A DNA stretch of 64,000 nt from Edwardsiella tarda ATCC 15947 = NBRC 105688 (lineage in GTDB: Bacteria > Pseudomonadota > Gammaproteobacteria > Enterobacterales > Enterobacteriaceae), in the NCBI RefSeq assembly GCF_003113495.2, contig NZ_CP084506.1, positions 3,410,001 to 3,474,000 on the forward strand. Reading direction: 5' to 3'. Within the stretch, counting starts at the first letter, position 1. Each line of letters starts with the position of its first letter. The notes under the pieces are model-generated. The model was not told the origin of the DNA. It searched no databases and saw only the letters and a list, made by a program, of their open reading frames with translations. The translations under genes and the position numbers were made by a program. This document shows positions 1 to 10,618 of this stretch, in pieces.

Positions 1-1523
1 AGGGTGGCGCCAATACCGAAAAGATAACGTGCCCGCCCCTGTTTATTACCCTGCTGTCCCAACTGACGCGTCATGTTATCCATGCTGTATTGCAGGCGCC
101 GCTGCTGTTGTAAGCTGTCATACAACAGCTCCGGCATTTCCGGCAATTTCTCACTCCAGTAAGGTGCCTTCGCCTTCAGCGCACGCAGCAAGGCTGGTAA
201 GCCGACCTGATCGTGTAACCAGTTTTCCAAGAAGGGCTTGGCGGTGGTCCAGAGATCTAACTGTGGGTACAACTGACGCCCCAACCCTTCGACATACAGC
301 AGCGTCTTCTGCAACAGGACCAGCTGCGGCTGAACCTCCATATTGAAGCGTCGTGCGGTGTTAAACAGGTTAAGCAGCACATAGCCAAAGGAGATCTGAT
401 CTAATGGTTTCTCGAAGATCGGCTCACACACGGTACGGATGGCGAACTCGAACTCCTCGACGTTGGTGTCCGGCGGTACCCAGCCAGAGTCGACATGCAA
501 CTCCGCCACTTTACGGTAGTCACGATTAAAGAAGGCGATGAAGTTCTCCGCCAGATAACGCTTATCCGCCTTATTCAGACTGCCGACGATACCGCAGTCG
601 ATGCCGATATATTGCGGATCCTGCGGATGATCATAACTGACGAAGATATTCCCTGGGTGCATGTCGGCATGGAAGAAACTATCGCGGAATACCTGGGTAA
701 AAAATACCTGTACGCCGCGCTCTGCCAACAGTTTCATGTTGGTGTTCTGTGCGCGCAATGCTGCGATATCCGACACCGGTACCCCGTAGATCCGCTCCAT
801 CACCAGTACCGATTCACGGCAATAGTCAGAGAACACCTCCGGCACATACAGCATCGGGCTGCCATCGAAGTTACGCCGCAGTTGGATGGCGTTGGCGGCT
901 TCACGCAGCAGATTCAGCTCATCTAACAACGTCTTCTCGTACTCGCGCACCACCTCGCGCGGGCGCAAACGGCGCCCATCCGGTAGCAACTTAGGTACCC
1001 AGCCCGCCAGACGATACATCAAGCGAATATCGGCGCGGATGATCGGTTGAATGTCAGGCCGGATCACCTTCAACACTACCTCTCGACCATTCTCCCGCAG
1101 CGTGGCGGTATGCACCTGAGCGATGGAGGCCGACGCTAAGGCCTGACTATCAAAGTGATCAAACCACTGAGAGAGATCGCCGCCTAGCGCCGCCTCAATC
1201 TGCTGGCGCGCCAGCGCGCCGTCGAATGGCGCGACGCGGTCCTGCAACAGCGCCAACTGATCGGCGATGGCCGGTGCGAAGAGATCACGCCGCGTCGAGA
1301 GCATCTGGCCAAACTTGATCCACACCGGCCCCAACGTCTGCAATGCCAGACGTAAACGCTCGCCGAGTGGCTTGTCCGCATGGCGGTTGCGCATCCAAAA
1401 CAGGCAACGACGCCCGATACGCAGCGGCAAGGTAATGCGCATCTTCGGGATTAATTCATCCAGACCATAGGCCAAGAAGACACGAATAATCAGGCAGAGA
1501 CGGCGCAGTTCACTGGGTGTCAT
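1..1523 (-). CDS. ubiB: UbiB, ubiquinone biosynthesis atypical kinase/ATPase (3' end beyond window)
   Basis: UbiB is needed for ubiquinone synthesis; it is a membrane-associated protein-kinase-like ATPase of the ABC1/ADCK family. About 507 codons are visible of a usual length near 546, so the C-terminal end, including the membrane helices, lies left of the window. The family-defining KxGQ motif is at about residues 70-73, followed by the kinase-like HADMHPGN and GIDCG segments. The ATG at 1521-1523 overlaps the ubiJ stop as ATGA, which fixes the start and suggests translational coupling. The order ubiE-ubiJ-ubiB is as in E. coli. Confidence 0.96.
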   Translation of the reverse strand, partial: MTPSELRRLCLIIRVFLAYGLDELIPKMRITLPLRIGRRCLFWMRNRHADKPLGERLRLALQTLGPVWIKFGQMLSTRRDLFAPAIADQLALLQDRVAPFDGALARQQIEAALGGDLSQWFDHFDSQALASASIAQVHTATLRENGREVVLKVIRPDIQPIIRADIRLMYRLAGWVPKLLPDGRRLRPREVVREYEKTLLDELNLLREAANAIQLRRNFDGSPMLYVPEVFSDYCRESVLVMERIYGVPVSDIAALRAQNTNMKLLAERGVQVFFTQVFRDSFFHADMHPGNIFVSYDHPQDPQYIGIDCGIVGSLNKADKRYLAENFIAFFNRDYRKVAELHVDSGWVPPDTNVEEFEFAIRTVCEPIFEKPLDQISFGYVLLNLFNTARRFNMEVQPQLVLLQKTLLYVEGLGRQLYPQLDLWTTAKPFLENWLHDQVGLPALLRALKAKAPYWSEKLPEMPELLYDSLQQQRRLQYSMDNMTRQLGQQGNKQGRARYLFGIGAT

Positions 1524-2125
1524 CGGCGCTTCTCCAATTGAGCAAGACGTTGTGCTAACGCCGCCTCTTGACGTTGCAGAGCCGTGACCTCGTCTTGGAA
1601 CCAGGCATACTCCAACACACCGGGAGCGAGACGCCACTCTTCGATCAGCGCATCTCGGGCATAGTCGCGTTGCCGACACAGCGTACTGCCAAACGCCTGC
1701 GCCCCTTTTTGCACCGCCGAGCACACGCCCTGAGCCACGATGTCACCGGTATACGGTGCCAAGAACTCGGCTGGCGCCCACTCGGCGAGATCGAGTAGGG
1801 CGACCAACTGCTGCACCACCTGAATATCCCCATCGACCCGCAGATCTCCGGCATGCATCAACGCCGCCAGACGACGGCGATCGCGCAGTTGGGGCAATAC
1901 CGCCAAGCGTGTACTCACCCGGCAATCGACCGCCCCTTCCCAGGCGGCCAAGACATCGACCTGCTGCTGACTGAAACTCAGGAAGAAGGGCCGATCCAGC
2001 TCCGCCAGCGCAATCTGTAGCACGCGTCCGGCCAAACGTTGCCGGGCACTCTGCAACGCGCGATCCCGATACAGCGCGCCATTCAGCGCGCGCTCCAATA
2101 ACGCCGTGCATAAAGGAGTCAGCAT
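1520..2125 (-). CDS. ubiJ: UbiJ, ubiquinone biosynthesis accessory factor (SCP2 domain)
   Basis: This 201-residue protein sits between ubiE and ubiB, where E. coli has ubiJ (formerly yigP). UbiJ is an accessory factor of the soluble Ubi complex; its N-terminal SCP2-type domain is thought to bind the lipid intermediates. The C-terminal third is rich in Q, A, L and E and ends KRR, consistent with a helical or coiled tail. The stop overlaps the ubiB start by 4 bases. In E. coli an sRNA (EsrE) has been described in the 3' part of this gene; I could not test for it here. Confidence 0.92.
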   Translation of the reverse strand: MLTPLCTALLERALNGALYRDRALQSARQRLAGRVLQIALAELDRPFFLSFSQQQVDVLAAWEGAVDCRVSTRLAVLPQLRDRRRLAALMHAGDLRVDGDIQVVQQLVALLDLAEWAPAEFLAPYTGDIVAQGVCSAVQKGAQAFGSTLCRQRDYARDALIEEWRLAPGVLEYAWFQDEVTALQRQEAALAQRLAQLEKRR

Positions 2126-2140
2126 GCCGTCTCCTTCAGC

Positions 2141-2896
2141 TTAGAACTTATAGCCACGATGCAGGGCCACGATACCGCCCGTCAGATTATCGTAGGAGGT
2201 ATTTTCAAACCCGGCCTCGTCCATCATCGACTTCAGCGTCTCTTGATCCGGATGCATACGAATAGACTCCGCCAGATAGCGGTAGCTGTCACCATCGTGT
2301 GCCACCGCCTCACCGATACGCGGCAATATGTGGAATGAATAGGCATCATACGCCTTACTCAATGCCGCAAACTGCGGCTTGGAAAACTCCAGCACCAACA
2401 GGCGGCCACCCGGCTTCAGTACCCGGAACATGGAGCGCAACGCCTTGTTTTTATCTGTCACATTACGCAGACCAAAGGCGATGGTGATGCAGTCGAAATG
2501 ATTCTCGGGAAAGGGCAACGCTTCCGCATTCGCCTGTACATAGTTCAGGTTGCCGGCGATCCCCATGTTGCGCAGCTTCTCACGCCCGATCTTCAGCATC
2601 GAGTCATTGATATCGGCCAGAACCACCTCGCCCTGCTCACCCACGATCCGTGAGAATTTCGCCGCCAGATCGCCGGTTCCACCCGCCAGATCGAGCACGC
2701 GCTGCCCCTGGCGCACACCGCTGCAATCGATGGTAAAACGCTTCCACAGGCGGTGGATGCCGAATGACATCAGGTCATTCATTAAATCGTACTTGCCCGC
2801 CACGGAGTGGAACACCTGCGCGACTTTTCCAGCTTTTTCGGTGGTGGCGACAGTCTTATAACCAAAGTGAGTGGTTTCCGGCGTTTGATCTACCAT
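2141..2896 (-). CDS. ubiE: UbiE, demethylmenaquinone / 2-octaprenyl-6-methoxy-benzoquinol C-methyltransferase
   Basis: UbiE is the SAM-dependent C-methyltransferase shared by the ubiquinone and menaquinone pathways. The protein is 251 residues, exactly the E. coli length, with the SAM-binding GGTGD motif at residues 72-76 and the family signature around [13 protein letters not shown]. An in-frame extension of 34 codons upstream is possible, but the internal ATG at 2894-2896 has a good AGGAAAG ribosome site and matches the E. coli N-terminus (MVD...TTHFG). It is first in ubiE-ubiJ-ubiB and lies 13 bases after rmuC. Confidence 0.97.
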   Translation of the reverse strand: MVDQTPETTHFGYKTVATTEKAGKVAQVFHSVAGKYDLMNDLMSFGIHRLWKRFTIDCSGVRQGQRVLDLAGGTGDLAAKFSRIVGEQGEVVLADINDSMLKIGREKLRNMGIAGNLNYVQANAEALPFPENHFDCITIAFGLRNVTDKNKALRSMFRVLKPGGRLLVLEFSKPQFAALSKAYDAYSFHILPRIGEAVAHDGDSYRYLAESIRMHPDQETLKSMMDEAGFENTSYDNLTGGIVALHRGYKF

Positions 2897-2909
2897 TTCT
2901 TTCCTTAGC

Positions 2910-4436
2910 CTAAATTGGTGGTTGCATGGCACCCGGCCGCGGCGAGGGCACCTCAACGTCAACGTCGCCCGAGGGGAGCGACACAGTATCAACATCAACG
3001 GGGTGGAGGGCAGGCGTTACCGGCGCTGAGGGGGTGGAGAAACGAGCAGGGGATGCGGCCTCCACGCAGGCTGCCGCGACGCGTTCTCCGTCCGCTGACA
3101 ACGGGCCGGTATCCTGGACCTGAGGCGGGCTGATGGGGCGCTTGACTTCCACGCCTAGCCCGCGAAAACTTTCCACTTGGCCTATCAGATTACCACGCCC
3201 GTGACTCAGTTTGTTCATTGCCTGACGATAACTTGACTGAGCGCGCTCTAAATTTTGTCCGAGTGTAGACATATCATCGACGAATAAGCGCACCTTATCG
3301 TATAGCTTAGCGGCACGATCCGCGATTTTTTGCGCATTTTGACTCTGATATTCGTAACGCCATAAATTATTAATGGTGCGTAGTGCCACTAATAAGGTCG
3401 TCGGGCTGGCCAGCATAATATTATGGCGTAACGCCTCGCTAATCAGCTCCGGATCGCGATCGATGGCCGCCTGGAAAGCCGGTTCGAGCGGAATAAACAT
3501 CAACACGTAATCCAGAGTCTGTAGGCCGGGTAGACGTTGATAATCTTTACGCCCCAACTGGCGAATATGGGTGCGTAACGACAGGATATGCTGTTGTAGC
3601 GCCTGTTCACGCACCGCCTCATCCTCCGCGTTGAAGAAGCGCTCATAGGCCACCAGCGACATCTTGGCATCCACCACCACATCCTTACCTTGGGGCAAAT
3701 GCACCACCACATCGGGCTGCATGCGTCCGCGATCTTCCGTCTGCACGCTGACCTGCGTATGGTACTCATACCCCTCGCGTAAGCCCGAGGACTCCAATAC
3801 CCGACTGAGTACGACCTCGCCCCAGTTCCCCTGCGTCTTATTGTCCCCCTTGAGGGCACGCGTCAAGTTGAGCGCCTCACGCGCCATCTGAGCGTGTAGC
3901 TGTTGCAGGTTGCGGATCTCATGGGTCAAGGTGTGACGCTCTCGCGCCTCCTGGCCGAAGCTATCATTAATCTGGCGACGGAAGCCGTCTAGCTGTTCGC
4001 GCAGTGGCATCAAGAGCGCATCGAGACTCTGGCGATTCTGCTCCTCGACCCGCCGCCCGCTGTGCTCGAAGATACGGTTAGCGAGATTCTCGAACTGAAC
4101 GTTGAGCCGCTGCTCGGCATTCAGCAGCAAACGCTGCTTCTCCTCCGCCCCCATGCGTGTCTCTTCCAGGCGAATCGTCACCTCGCGTAGCTCCGCCTCC
4201 TGTGCGCTGTTAACCTCGCGCAATGCGCGTAGCTCCTGATTAAGCCGTTCGTACTCCTCGTGCCATAGTTGCTGTTGGCTGATGCGCTCCTGTGCGGCGG
4301 CTAACTGGCTCTCCAACGCCCCCAACGCCTGTTCATGCAGCACCCTGACCTGCTGAGCTCGCAGCGAAGCCGTCAACCAACCAATCAGCGCGCCAGCGAA
4401 CACCGCTATGACGACCCATATTATCGCGTTATCCAC
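2910..4436 (-). CDS. rmuC: RmuC, DNA recombination-limiting protein
   Basis: RmuC-family protein of 508 residues (E. coli about 475). It begins with one membrane helix (residues about 5-24), continues as a long coiled coil to about residue 185, and then has the nuclease-like core with the VVVDAKMSL motif typical of the family. E. coli RmuC limits recombination at inverted repeats. The extra length is a C-terminal tail rich in P, S and V after about residue 430, which looks disordered. It is directly upstream of ubiE, as in E. coli, although cstA-like and dedA genes now separate it from udp. Confidence 0.94.
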   Translation of the reverse strand: MDNAIIWVVIAVFAGALIGWLTASLRAQQVRVLHEQALGALESQLAAAQERISQQQLWHEEYERLNQELRALREVNSAQEAELREVTIRLEETRMGAEEKQRLLLNAEQRLNVQFENLANRIFEHSGRRVEEQNRQSLDALLMPLREQLDGFRRQINDSFGQEARERHTLTHEIRNLQQLHAQMAREALNLTRALKGDNKTQGNWGEVVLSRVLESSGLREGYEYHTQVSVQTEDRGRMQPDVVVHLPQGKDVVVDAKMSLVAYERFFNAEDEAVREQALQQHILSLRTHIRQLGRKDYQRLPGLQTLDYVLMFIPLEPAFQAAIDRDPELISEALRHNIMLASPTTLLVALRTINNLWRYEYQSQNAQKIADRAAKLYDKVRLFVDDMSTLGQNLERAQSSYRQAMNKLSHGRGNLIGQVESFRGLGVEVKRPISPPQVQDTGPLSADGERVAAACVEAASPARFSTPSAPVTPALHPVDVDTVSLPSGDVDVEVPSPRPGAMQPPI

Positions 4437-4544
4437 CCTGCCTCCGCCTCCGTTGTCTCGTCCGACACGGTAATCAGCACCTGTATGGATGTCCAGAGAT
4501 TAACACTGCAGAATGTGAAACGGCGCGGCATTATTCGCGCCAGG

Positions 4545-5072
4545 TTAACCCATCCACTGTCCCAACCAGCGTATCCCCAACATGCCGGGCGCCAAGATAC
4601 CGGCACCCCAGATCAGCGCCGATAGCAGATTCGCCAACTGAAAGTAGCGCTGCGGCATGGCGCAAATGCCTGCCACCAACGGCACCGCCGCTCGCAACGG
4701 GCCGAGAAAACGGCCGAAGAAAACCCCCCAGAATCCCCACCGTTCGAAGTAACGGTGGCCGCGCTGCAAGATGTGCGGATTACGCGACAACGGCCAGACA
4801 TGGCCGATCTGATGTTGATAGCGATAGCCCAGCCAGTAGGAAAGCCAATCGCCGAGAAAGGCACCGCTCGCCGCCGCCATCCAGACCGGGACGAAAGCTA
4901 CGCCGCCCTCGCCCAACAGGGCGCTCAGCGCGAACAGGATCACCGTCGCCGGCAACAGCAGGGAAATGAAGGCCAGCGACTCGCCGAAGGATAAAACGAA
5001 GACCAGCGGGACCGCCCAAGCCTGATGCTGGCGGACAAATTCGACAATGCCTTGAATAATGCTATCTAACAC
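4545..5072 (-). CDS. DedA-family membrane protein
   Basis: A 175-residue polytopic membrane protein with the DedA/SNARE-associated hallmarks: a conserved acidic residue in the first helix (SFGESLAF), the GDWLSYWLGYR segment and the FGRFLGPLRAAVPLVAG segment with its conserved arginines. DedA proteins act in membrane homeostasis and polyprenyl-phosphate or phospholipid translocation. The length suggests a short YohD- or YabI-like member; I cannot assign a specific E. coli orthologue. It lies between rmuC and the CstA-like gene, a position where E. coli has no such gene. Confidence 0.85.
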   Translation of the reverse strand: MLDSIIQGIVEFVRQHQAWAVPLVFVLSFGESLAFISLLLPATVILFALSALLGEGGVAFVPVWMAAASGAFLGDWLSYWLGYRYQHQIGHVWPLSRNPHILQRGHRYFERWGFWGVFFGRFLGPLRAAVPLVAGICAMPQRYFQLANLLSALIWGAGILAPGMLGIRWLGQWMG

Positions 5073-5128
5073 GCCTCACTCCTCATACGACAGCTGGATG
5101 CCCAGCTTACCCGCAGTGAGAGCGAGAA

Positions 5129-5162
5129 AAAACCAACGGCCGCTAAATCGGCCGTTGGTTTT
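5129..5162 (-). terminator. Rho-independent terminator of the CstA-like gene
   Basis: A 13-base-pair stem (AAACCAACGGCC-type arms around an 8-base loop) lies 24 bases past the stop at 5186. On the minus strand it is followed by a run of T. Confidence 0.85.
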
Positions 5163-5185
5163 TGGTTAAGCGGGAGACGCGCTGG

Positions 5186-6994
5186 TTAGGCAGCCGCTTC
5201 GGCCTGAGCCGTCGCCAGCTCACTGCCGCGTTTCACCCAGAGCTCACGCCACTTACGCAATGCCGACAGCAGGATCACCATCCCCAGCACCAACATGATG
5301 ATAGAGATGGTACCGTTGAACAGGTTATACCCCGCCGCCTGCGGATTGAAGTAGACGTTTTTTACCATCCAATAACCGGCATAGTTCACCGTGATGAACA
5401 GGTAAACCAGCGGCACGATACACGTCAGCATATACACACGCTTCGTCGCCAGACGCAGGATAATTGTCGCTCCGATGATCAGACCGACAGAAGCCATCAA
5501 CTGGTTGGAAACCCCAAACAACGCCCATACCGAGTTGATATCGCCGGAGTTAAGGAGATACCCCCACAGTAGGCAGGCCACGATGGAGCAGAAGATCGAA
5601 CCAGGCAACCAATCGGTACGTTTCAGCGGTGCCCACAGATCGCCGAGGAAGTCTTGCAGCAGATAGCGCGCGACGCGCGTCCCAGAGTCGACCGCCGTCA
5701 GAATGAAGACTGCCTCGAACATGATGACGAACTGGAAGAAGTAGGATGCCAGACTGCTAAACCAAGGCACCCGAATAAAAATGTCGGTCATGCCGACGGC
5801 CAGGGTCACGGCCCCGCCGGTACGGCCATACAGATCCAAACCAATCTCCTGACTCAGCTGCGGCAGGTGAACCACCTCCATCCCCAACCCGGCCCAAGCC
5901 TGAGCACTGGAGTTGATGGCGAAGTAATCCGCCGGATGCAGTGAGGTGGCCGCGATCAACGCCATCACCCCGACCACACACTCTGCTAGCATCGCCCCAA
6001 AGCCCACCGGCAGAATGTCGCTCCACTTATCAATCTGCTTTGGCGTGGTGCCGGAGCCGATGAAGGCATGGAAGCCCGAAATGGCGCCGCAGGCGATGGT
6101 AATCGAGATAAACGGCCATACCGGACCGGAGAGAACCGGGCCACCACCATGGATAAATTGGGTGATGGCGGGGAACTGGATCGCCGGGTTGATGAAAACC
6201 ACCCCCACCACCAGCGCGCCGAAGACGCCGATCTTCATGAAACTGGACAGGTAGCCTCGCGGTGTCAGCAACATCCACACCGGCAGCGCGGTAGCGAAGA
6301 AGGCATAGGCCGGCAATAACAGGCTTACGGTTGAAGACTTCCAGGTCAGCCACTCGCCAAAGGTGGTGTGCTGAATATAGGGACCGGCAAAGACGCACAG
6401 GATGATAGCGGCAATACCGACATAGGTGGCCCCTTTCATACTACCGGTGATGCGCTCCCACAACCCGACGCCGATGGCGATAGGGATGGTCATGAAGACG
6501 GCGAAAGTCCCCCACGGGTTACGCTCCAACGCATGGACCACCACCATCGATAAACCGGCCATGGTGATGGTGATGATGAATAACATCGCCAACCCGGTAC
6601 ACCAGCCGGCGATCGGCCCCAGTTCCGCCTTCGCCACCTCGGACAACGATTTTCCCTGGTGTTTCATCGAGGCGAACAGTACCACGGTATCGTGTACCGC
6701 GCCGCCGATGACACAGCCGATCAGTAGCCATAATAGCCCGGGTAGATAGCCAAACTGCGCGGCCAGTACCGGCCCCACCAGCGGACCCGCGGCGGCGATG
6801 GCGGCAAAATGGCTACCGAAGTTGACCCATTTCTTGGTCGGTACATAGTCTTTACCATCTTCGTAAGTGTGCGACGGTGTGACCTCACTGTCGTCGGCAC
6901 GTAAGACTTTCTTCACGAAGAAGAGGCCGTACAGGCGGTAGCAAATCGCCAGAATACATAGCGTCGCCACCACGAAGGTAATCGCATGTTGCAT
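5186..6994 (-). CDS. CstA-family carbon-starvation transporter (pyruvate/peptide type)
   Basis: A 602-residue membrane protein with the CstA family core: HFAAIAAAGPLVGPVLAAQ-type segment, TPRGYLSSFMKIG, ACGAISGFHAFIGSGTTPK and LTAVDSGTR. E. coli CstA and BtsT are pyruvate or peptide transporters of about 700 residues. This protein lacks their long C-terminal loop and belongs to the shorter subfamily. The ATG at 6992-6994 has an AGGGGAG ribosome site; a 42-codon in-frame extension has no family similarity and was dropped. It diverges from udp. A BtsR-like direct repeat lies 75 bases upstream, which points to pyruvate-type control. The substrate is inferred. Confidence 0.88.
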   Translation of the reverse strand: MQHAITFVVATLCILAICYRLYGLFFVKKVLRADDSEVTPSHTYEDGKDYVPTKKWVNFGSHFAAIAAAGPLVGPVLAAQFGYLPGLLWLLIGCVIGGAVHDTVVLFASMKHQGKSLSEVAKAELGPIAGWCTGLAMLFIITITMAGLSMVVVHALERNPWGTFAVFMTIPIAIGVGLWERITGSMKGATYVGIAAIILCVFAGPYIQHTTFGEWLTWKSSTVSLLLPAYAFFATALPVWMLLTPRGYLSSFMKIGVFGALVVGVVFINPAIQFPAITQFIHGGGPVLSGPVWPFISITIACGAISGFHAFIGSGTTPKQIDKWSDILPVGFGAMLAECVVGVMALIAATSLHPADYFAINSSAQAWAGLGMEVVHLPQLSQEIGLDLYGRTGGAVTLAVGMTDIFIRVPWFSSLASYFFQFVIMFEAVFILTAVDSGTRVARYLLQDFLGDLWAPLKRTDWLPGSIFCSIVACLLWGYLLNSGDINSVWALFGVSNQLMASVGLIIGATIILRLATKRVYMLTCIVPLVYLFITVNYAGYWMVKNVYFNPQAAGYNLFNGTISIIMLVLGMVILLSALRKWRELWVKRGSELATAQAEAAA

Positions 6995-7069
6995 GGTTAT
7001 ACTCTCCCCTGAGGATTTCTCAGGGATTACCCTAACCGCTTCCGCGCCACCATCCTGTCCTACACTGAT

Positions 7070-7097
7070 TAAGCGGTCGCCTGGCTCACTAAGCGGT
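7070..7097 (-). promoter_or_regulatory. Candidate LytTR (BtsR-type) direct-repeat site for the CstA-like gene
   Basis: On the minus strand the octamer ACCGCTTA occurs twice, at 7090-7097 and 7070-7077, a 20-base period. As I recall it, the E. coli BtsR (YehT) motif upstream of btsT (yjiY) is ACC[G/A]CT[C/T]A twice with 13 bases between. Both octamers fit that pattern exactly; the gap here is 12. The site is 75 bases before the start codon. Confidence 0.6.
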
Positions 7098-7215
7098 CGA
7101 AAAATGCCGCCAAGCGGCACGGCACGGCTGATGAGCGACGCTCATTCTCCCCCCATGCTTCTGCTGTCCCGATCACAAGATGGCTGCCTACTATCTCGCC
7201 AAATCACGCCATTAA

Positions 7216-7310
7216 TGTGAAAATAGTCACAATATTTTGTCACTACTGATATCGTTTCTTCACACAGAGTGACTCAAATCACGCATTTGTCCTATAAACT
7301 TCAGTAGAGT
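7216..7310 (+). promoter_or_regulatory. udp promoter with tandem CRP sites
   Basis: Site 1 at 7216-7231 is TGTGA-N6-TCACA, a perfect CRP core. Site 2 at 7268-7283 is AGTGA-N6-TCACG. Their centres are 52 bases apart, the spacing of the two CRP sites (-93.5 and -41.5) in E. coli udp, where CytR binds between them. A -10-like TAGAGT at 7305-7310 puts the start near 7317, which places site 2 at about -41.5. I see no clear CytR motif between them. Confidence 0.8.
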
Positions 7311-7341
7311 GATTTCTTGTTCCTCACTGGAGGATAAAACG

Positions 7342-8130
7342 ATGACACAGGAGTCAGCAGCGATGTCTAAACCTGAAGTATTTCACCTCGGACTGGCCAA
7401 GAGCGATCTGCACGGCGCCTCACTGGCCATCGTGCCCGGCGACCCGGAGCGCGTAGAAAAAATTGCCAAACTGATGGAGAATCCGGTCAAGCTGGCCTCT
7501 CATCGTGAATTCACCAGCTGGCGTGCCGAGCTGGATGGTCAGGCGGTTATCGTCTGCTCCACCGGCATCGGTGGCCCATCGACGTCTATCGCCGTCGAAG
7601 AGCTGGCGCAACTCGGCATCCGTACCTTCTTGCGCGTCGGCACCACCGGCGCCATTCAGCCGCATATCAATGTCGGTGATGTGCTGGTGACCACCGCCTC
7701 CGTACGCCTCGATGGCGCCAGCCTGCACTTCGCCCCGATGGAATTCCCGGCCGTGGCCGACTTCGCCTGCACCACCGCGCTAGTCGAAGCCGCCCAGGCT
7801 ATCGGCGCCGCGACGCATATCGGCGTCACCGCCTCTTCGGACACCTTCTACCCGGGCCAGGAGCGCTACGATACCTTCTCTGGTCGCGTCACCCGTCGCT
7901 TCCGTGGCTCGATGAAAGAGTGGCAGGAGATGGGCGTAATGAACTTCGAAATGGAGTCCGCCACGCTGCTGACCATGTGCGCCAGCCAGGGGCTGCGTGC
8001 CGGCATGGTGGCCGGGGTCATCGTCAACCGCACCCAGCAAGAGATCCCTAACGCGGAAACCATGAAGCAGACCGAGTCCCATGCGGTACGCATCGTGGTC
8101 GAGGCAGCGCGTCGTCTGTTGGCGGCGTAA
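7342..8130 (+). CDS. udp: Uridine phosphorylase
   Basis: Udp splits uridine with phosphate into uracil and ribose-1-phosphate in the pyrimidine salvage pathway. The sequence follows E. coli Udp throughout ([48 protein letters not shown]). Two starts are possible. The ATG at 7342 has a strong GGAGG site and gives 262 residues; the ATG at 7363 ([11 protein letters not shown]) gives the E. coli-like N-terminus and also has an AGGAG. I chose 7342 on ribosome-site strength. The gene stands alone behind a CRP-controlled promoter and converges on metE. Confidence 0.96.
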   Translation: MTQESAAMSKPEVFHLGLAKSDLHGASLAIVPGDPERVEKIAKLMENPVKLASHREFTSWRAELDGQAVIVCSTGIGGPSTSIAVEELAQLGIRTFLRVGTTGAIQPHINVGDVLVTTASVRLDGASLHFAPMEFPAVADFACTTALVEAAQAIGAATHIGVTASSDTFYPGQERYDTFSGRVTRRFRGSMKEWQEMGVMNFEMESATLLTMCASQGLRAGMVAGVIVNRTQQEIPNAETMKQTESHAVRIVVEAARRLLAA

Positions 8131-8152
8131 CCACACTCATTCGCGCGATCCA

Positions 8153-8187
8153 GGCCGGGCAATGCCCGGCCGACGACTCAGTCGTCG
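8153..8187. terminator. Two hairpins between convergent udp and metE
   Basis: GGCCGGGC/GCCCGGCC around three bases (8153-8171) abuts CGACGAC/GTCGTCG (8171-8187), whose loop is exactly the metE stop codon. There is no T-run, so termination on either strand is inferred from position and stem strength. Confidence 0.5.
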
Positions 8188-10463
8188 CGCATCCCTGCCT
8201 CCTCCCGCAAGCGGCGTGCCGCCGCGACCATGCTAGCCAAGGATTGACGCGTCTCGGCCCAAGCACGGGTCTTTAAGCCGCAGTCGGGATTCACCCACAG
8301 CCGCTCAGCCGGAATATGCTCAGCCGCCTTACGCAGTAACGCCACCATCGCCGCCTCCTGTGCTACATTCGGTGAATGAATGTCATACACGCCGGGACCT
8401 ATCTCATTGGGATAATCGAAGCGGGCGAATGCCTCCAGCAGCTCCATGTCGGAGCGCGCGGTCTCGATGGTGATCACATCGGCATCCAGTGCCGCAATCG
8501 CCGCCATGATGTCATTGAACTCGCAATAACACATATGGGTATGGATCTGCGTATCGTCGTGTGCAACCGCCGCCGTCAGACGGAAGGCTGCCACTGCCCA
8601 CTCCAGGTACGCCGCCCACGCCTCCCGGCGCAACGGTAACCCTTCACGCAACGCCGGCTCATCGATCTGGATGATGCCGATTCCCGCCCGCTGCAAATCG
8701 TCGACTTCATCGCGCAACGCTAACGCCAGTTGGCGAGCGATCACCTCACGCGGCAGATCCTCGCGCGGGAACGACCAACACAACATGGTGATCGGCCCTG
8801 TCAGCATCCCCTTCACCGGACGCGAGGTCTGAGCCTGAGCGAAGGTCGCCCACTCGACGGTGATCGGGGCGGGGCGACTGATATCACCGATGATTATCGG
8901 CGGTTTAACGCAGCGTGAACCATAGCTCTGCACCCAGCCATGACGCGTAAAGGCAAATCCCGCCAGTTGCTCGCCGAAATACTCCACCATATCGTTACGT
9001 TCGGCCTCGCCATGCACCAGCACATCCAGTCCCAACAACTCCTGTTCGCGGATAGCCTGGCAGATCTGCTCACCGATCCCACGATGATAGTGTTGTGGTG
9101 TCAACGTGCCACGGCGGAAGTCGAGCCGCAGCGCACGGATAGCCGGCGTCTGGGGAAACGAACCGATGGTGGTAGTCGGCCAGAGGGGCAGATTGAAACG
9201 TTGGCGCTGATGGCGCGCCCGTTGCGGATAGGCGCTGGTACGCCGTGTATCCGCCTCGCTCAGTGCCGCCAGGCGTTCAGCCAAGGCCGGGTTATGTACC
9301 CGCGCGGAGTGACGGCGTCGATAGAGCGGCGCGCTATACGCGAGCAAGGCTTCTCGTTCACGATCCGACGTATTGAGGGCACGCGTCAATAATGCCAACT
9401 CCGCGCACTTTTGCCGGGCAAAGGCGAACCAACTGCGTAGCTCCTCATCCAGTTCGCTTTCCGCCGCTAGATCGATAGGAGAATGCAGCAACGAACAGGA
9501 ACTCCCCAGCCAGAGTGGACGCGAGCCGACCCAAGGCTGTAGCCGTTGCTGCCAATCGGCCAGATCGGCGCGCCAAACATTGCGCCCATTGATCACGCCT
9601 AACGACAGTACCCAGTCTGACGGCAATGCCCGATGCAGGTTCGCCAGGTCATCATCCCCTTGAGCCAGATCGACATGTAGCCCCTGTACCGGCAGCGTAC
9701 GGATCAACGACAGGTGATGCCCGATGGCGCCAAAGTAGGTGGTCAGCAGCAGCTTCACCGACCCCTGTAGATAGCGATAGGCTCGTTGATAGGCCTCACG
9801 CCACGCCGGCGGCAACGTCAGTACCAGCGCCGGCTCATCCAGTTGGACCCACTCCACGCCGCGCTCGGCCAGTGCCACCAACACCTGACGATAAACGGGT
9901 AGCAGCGCATCGAGCAGGCTGAGACGATCAAAGGGCTCCCCCTTCTCCTTGCCTAGCCACAGGTAGGTCACGGGCCCCAACAGCACCGGTTTCACCCGGT
10001 GGCCAAGCGCCAGTGCCTCGTCGACCTCCTCCAATAGCTGGCGCCAGCCTAAGAAGAAAGGCTGGTCACGAGTAAACTCCGGCACAATGTAGTGATAGTT
10101 GGTGTTAAACCACTTGGTCATCTCCGCGGCCGCCGCCGGTTGGGCGCCAGGCGACTGGCCACGCGCGATACGAAACAGGGTATCCAGATCGATCGTCCCG
10201 TCGGCGCGACGATGGCGCGCGGGGACATTTCCCACCATCAGACTGGTCGCCAACACATGGTCATACCAGGCAAAATCGCCCACTGGCAACACATCGACGC
10301 CAGCCTCTTGCTGTTGGCGCCAATGGCGCGCCCGCAGCTCGGCGCCACAGGCCAACAGCGCCTGTGACGACACCTTCCCGGCCCAATACGCCTCTAATGC
10401 CTTCTTCAACTCGCGTTGCAGGCCGACGCGAGGAAAACCTAGGGTATGGCTGATTACCGTCAT
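8178..10463 (-). CDS. metE: MetE, cobalamin-independent methionine synthase
   Basis: MetE moves a methyl group from methyltetrahydropteroyl-triglutamate to homocysteine. The protein has 761 residues (E. coli 753). The zinc-binding C-terminal half is intact: the H and C of [12 protein letters not shown], the E of ITIETARSD and the C of NPDCGLKTR. The ATG at 10461-10463 follows a GGAGAGAG site; a 7-codon extension is not family-like. It diverges from metR, as in E. coli, with MetJ boxes between. The E. coli gene ysgA (dlhH) that separates metE from udp is missing here. Confidence 0.97.
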   Translation of the reverse strand: MTVISHTLGFPRVGLQRELKKALEAYWAGKVSSQALLACGAELRARHWRQQQEAGVDVLPVGDFAWYDHVLATSLMVGNVPARHRRADGTIDLDTLFRIARGQSPGAQPAAAAEMTKWFNTNYHYIVPEFTRDQPFFLGWRQLLEEVDEALALGHRVKPVLLGPVTYLWLGKEKGEPFDRLSLLDALLPVYRQVLVALAERGVEWVQLDEPALVLTLPPAWREAYQRAYRYLQGSVKLLLTTYFGAIGHHLSLIRTLPVQGLHVDLAQGDDDLANLHRALPSDWVLSLGVINGRNVWRADLADWQQRLQPWVGSRPLWLGSSCSLLHSPIDLAAESELDEELRSWFAFARQKCAELALLTRALNTSDREREALLAYSAPLYRRRHSARVHNPALAERLAALSEADTRRTSAYPQRARHQRQRFNLPLWPTTTIGSFPQTPAIRALRLDFRRGTLTPQHYHRGIGEQICQAIREQELLGLDVLVHGEAERNDMVEYFGEQLAGFAFTRHGWVQSYGSRCVKPPIIIGDISRPAPITVEWATFAQAQTSRPVKGMLTGPITMLCWSFPREDLPREVIARQLALALRDEVDDLQRAGIGIIQIDEPALREGLPLRREAWAAYLEWAVAAFRLTAAVAHDDTQIHTHMCYCEFNDIMAAIAALDADVITIETARSDMELLEAFARFDYPNEIGPGVYDIHSPNVAQEAAMVALLRKAAEHIPAERLWVNPDCGLKTRAWAETRQSLASMVAAARRLREEAGMRDD

Positions 10464-10522
10464 CGTCTCACTCTCTCCTCTCACCTATCGCCCGGCGTCA
10501 ACCGGCATCGACAATCAATTAT

Positions 10523-10554
10523 GGATGTTTAGACATCCAGATGTTTACACATCC
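10523..10554. promoter_or_regulatory. MetJ operator: four tandem met boxes
   Basis: Four contiguous octamers (GGATGTTT, AGACATCC, AGATGTTT, ACACATCC) match the met-box consensus AGACGTCT at 5, 6, 6 and 5 of 8 positions. They lie between the metE and metR starts. MetJ with SAM binds such arrays cooperatively and represses methionine genes. Confidence 0.8.
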
Positions 10555-10618
10555 ATAATCGACAGGTAGTGTAGAGGACTCAAGCGCAATCTGTTCACTC
10601 ATTGACTGAAGGCTTCTC

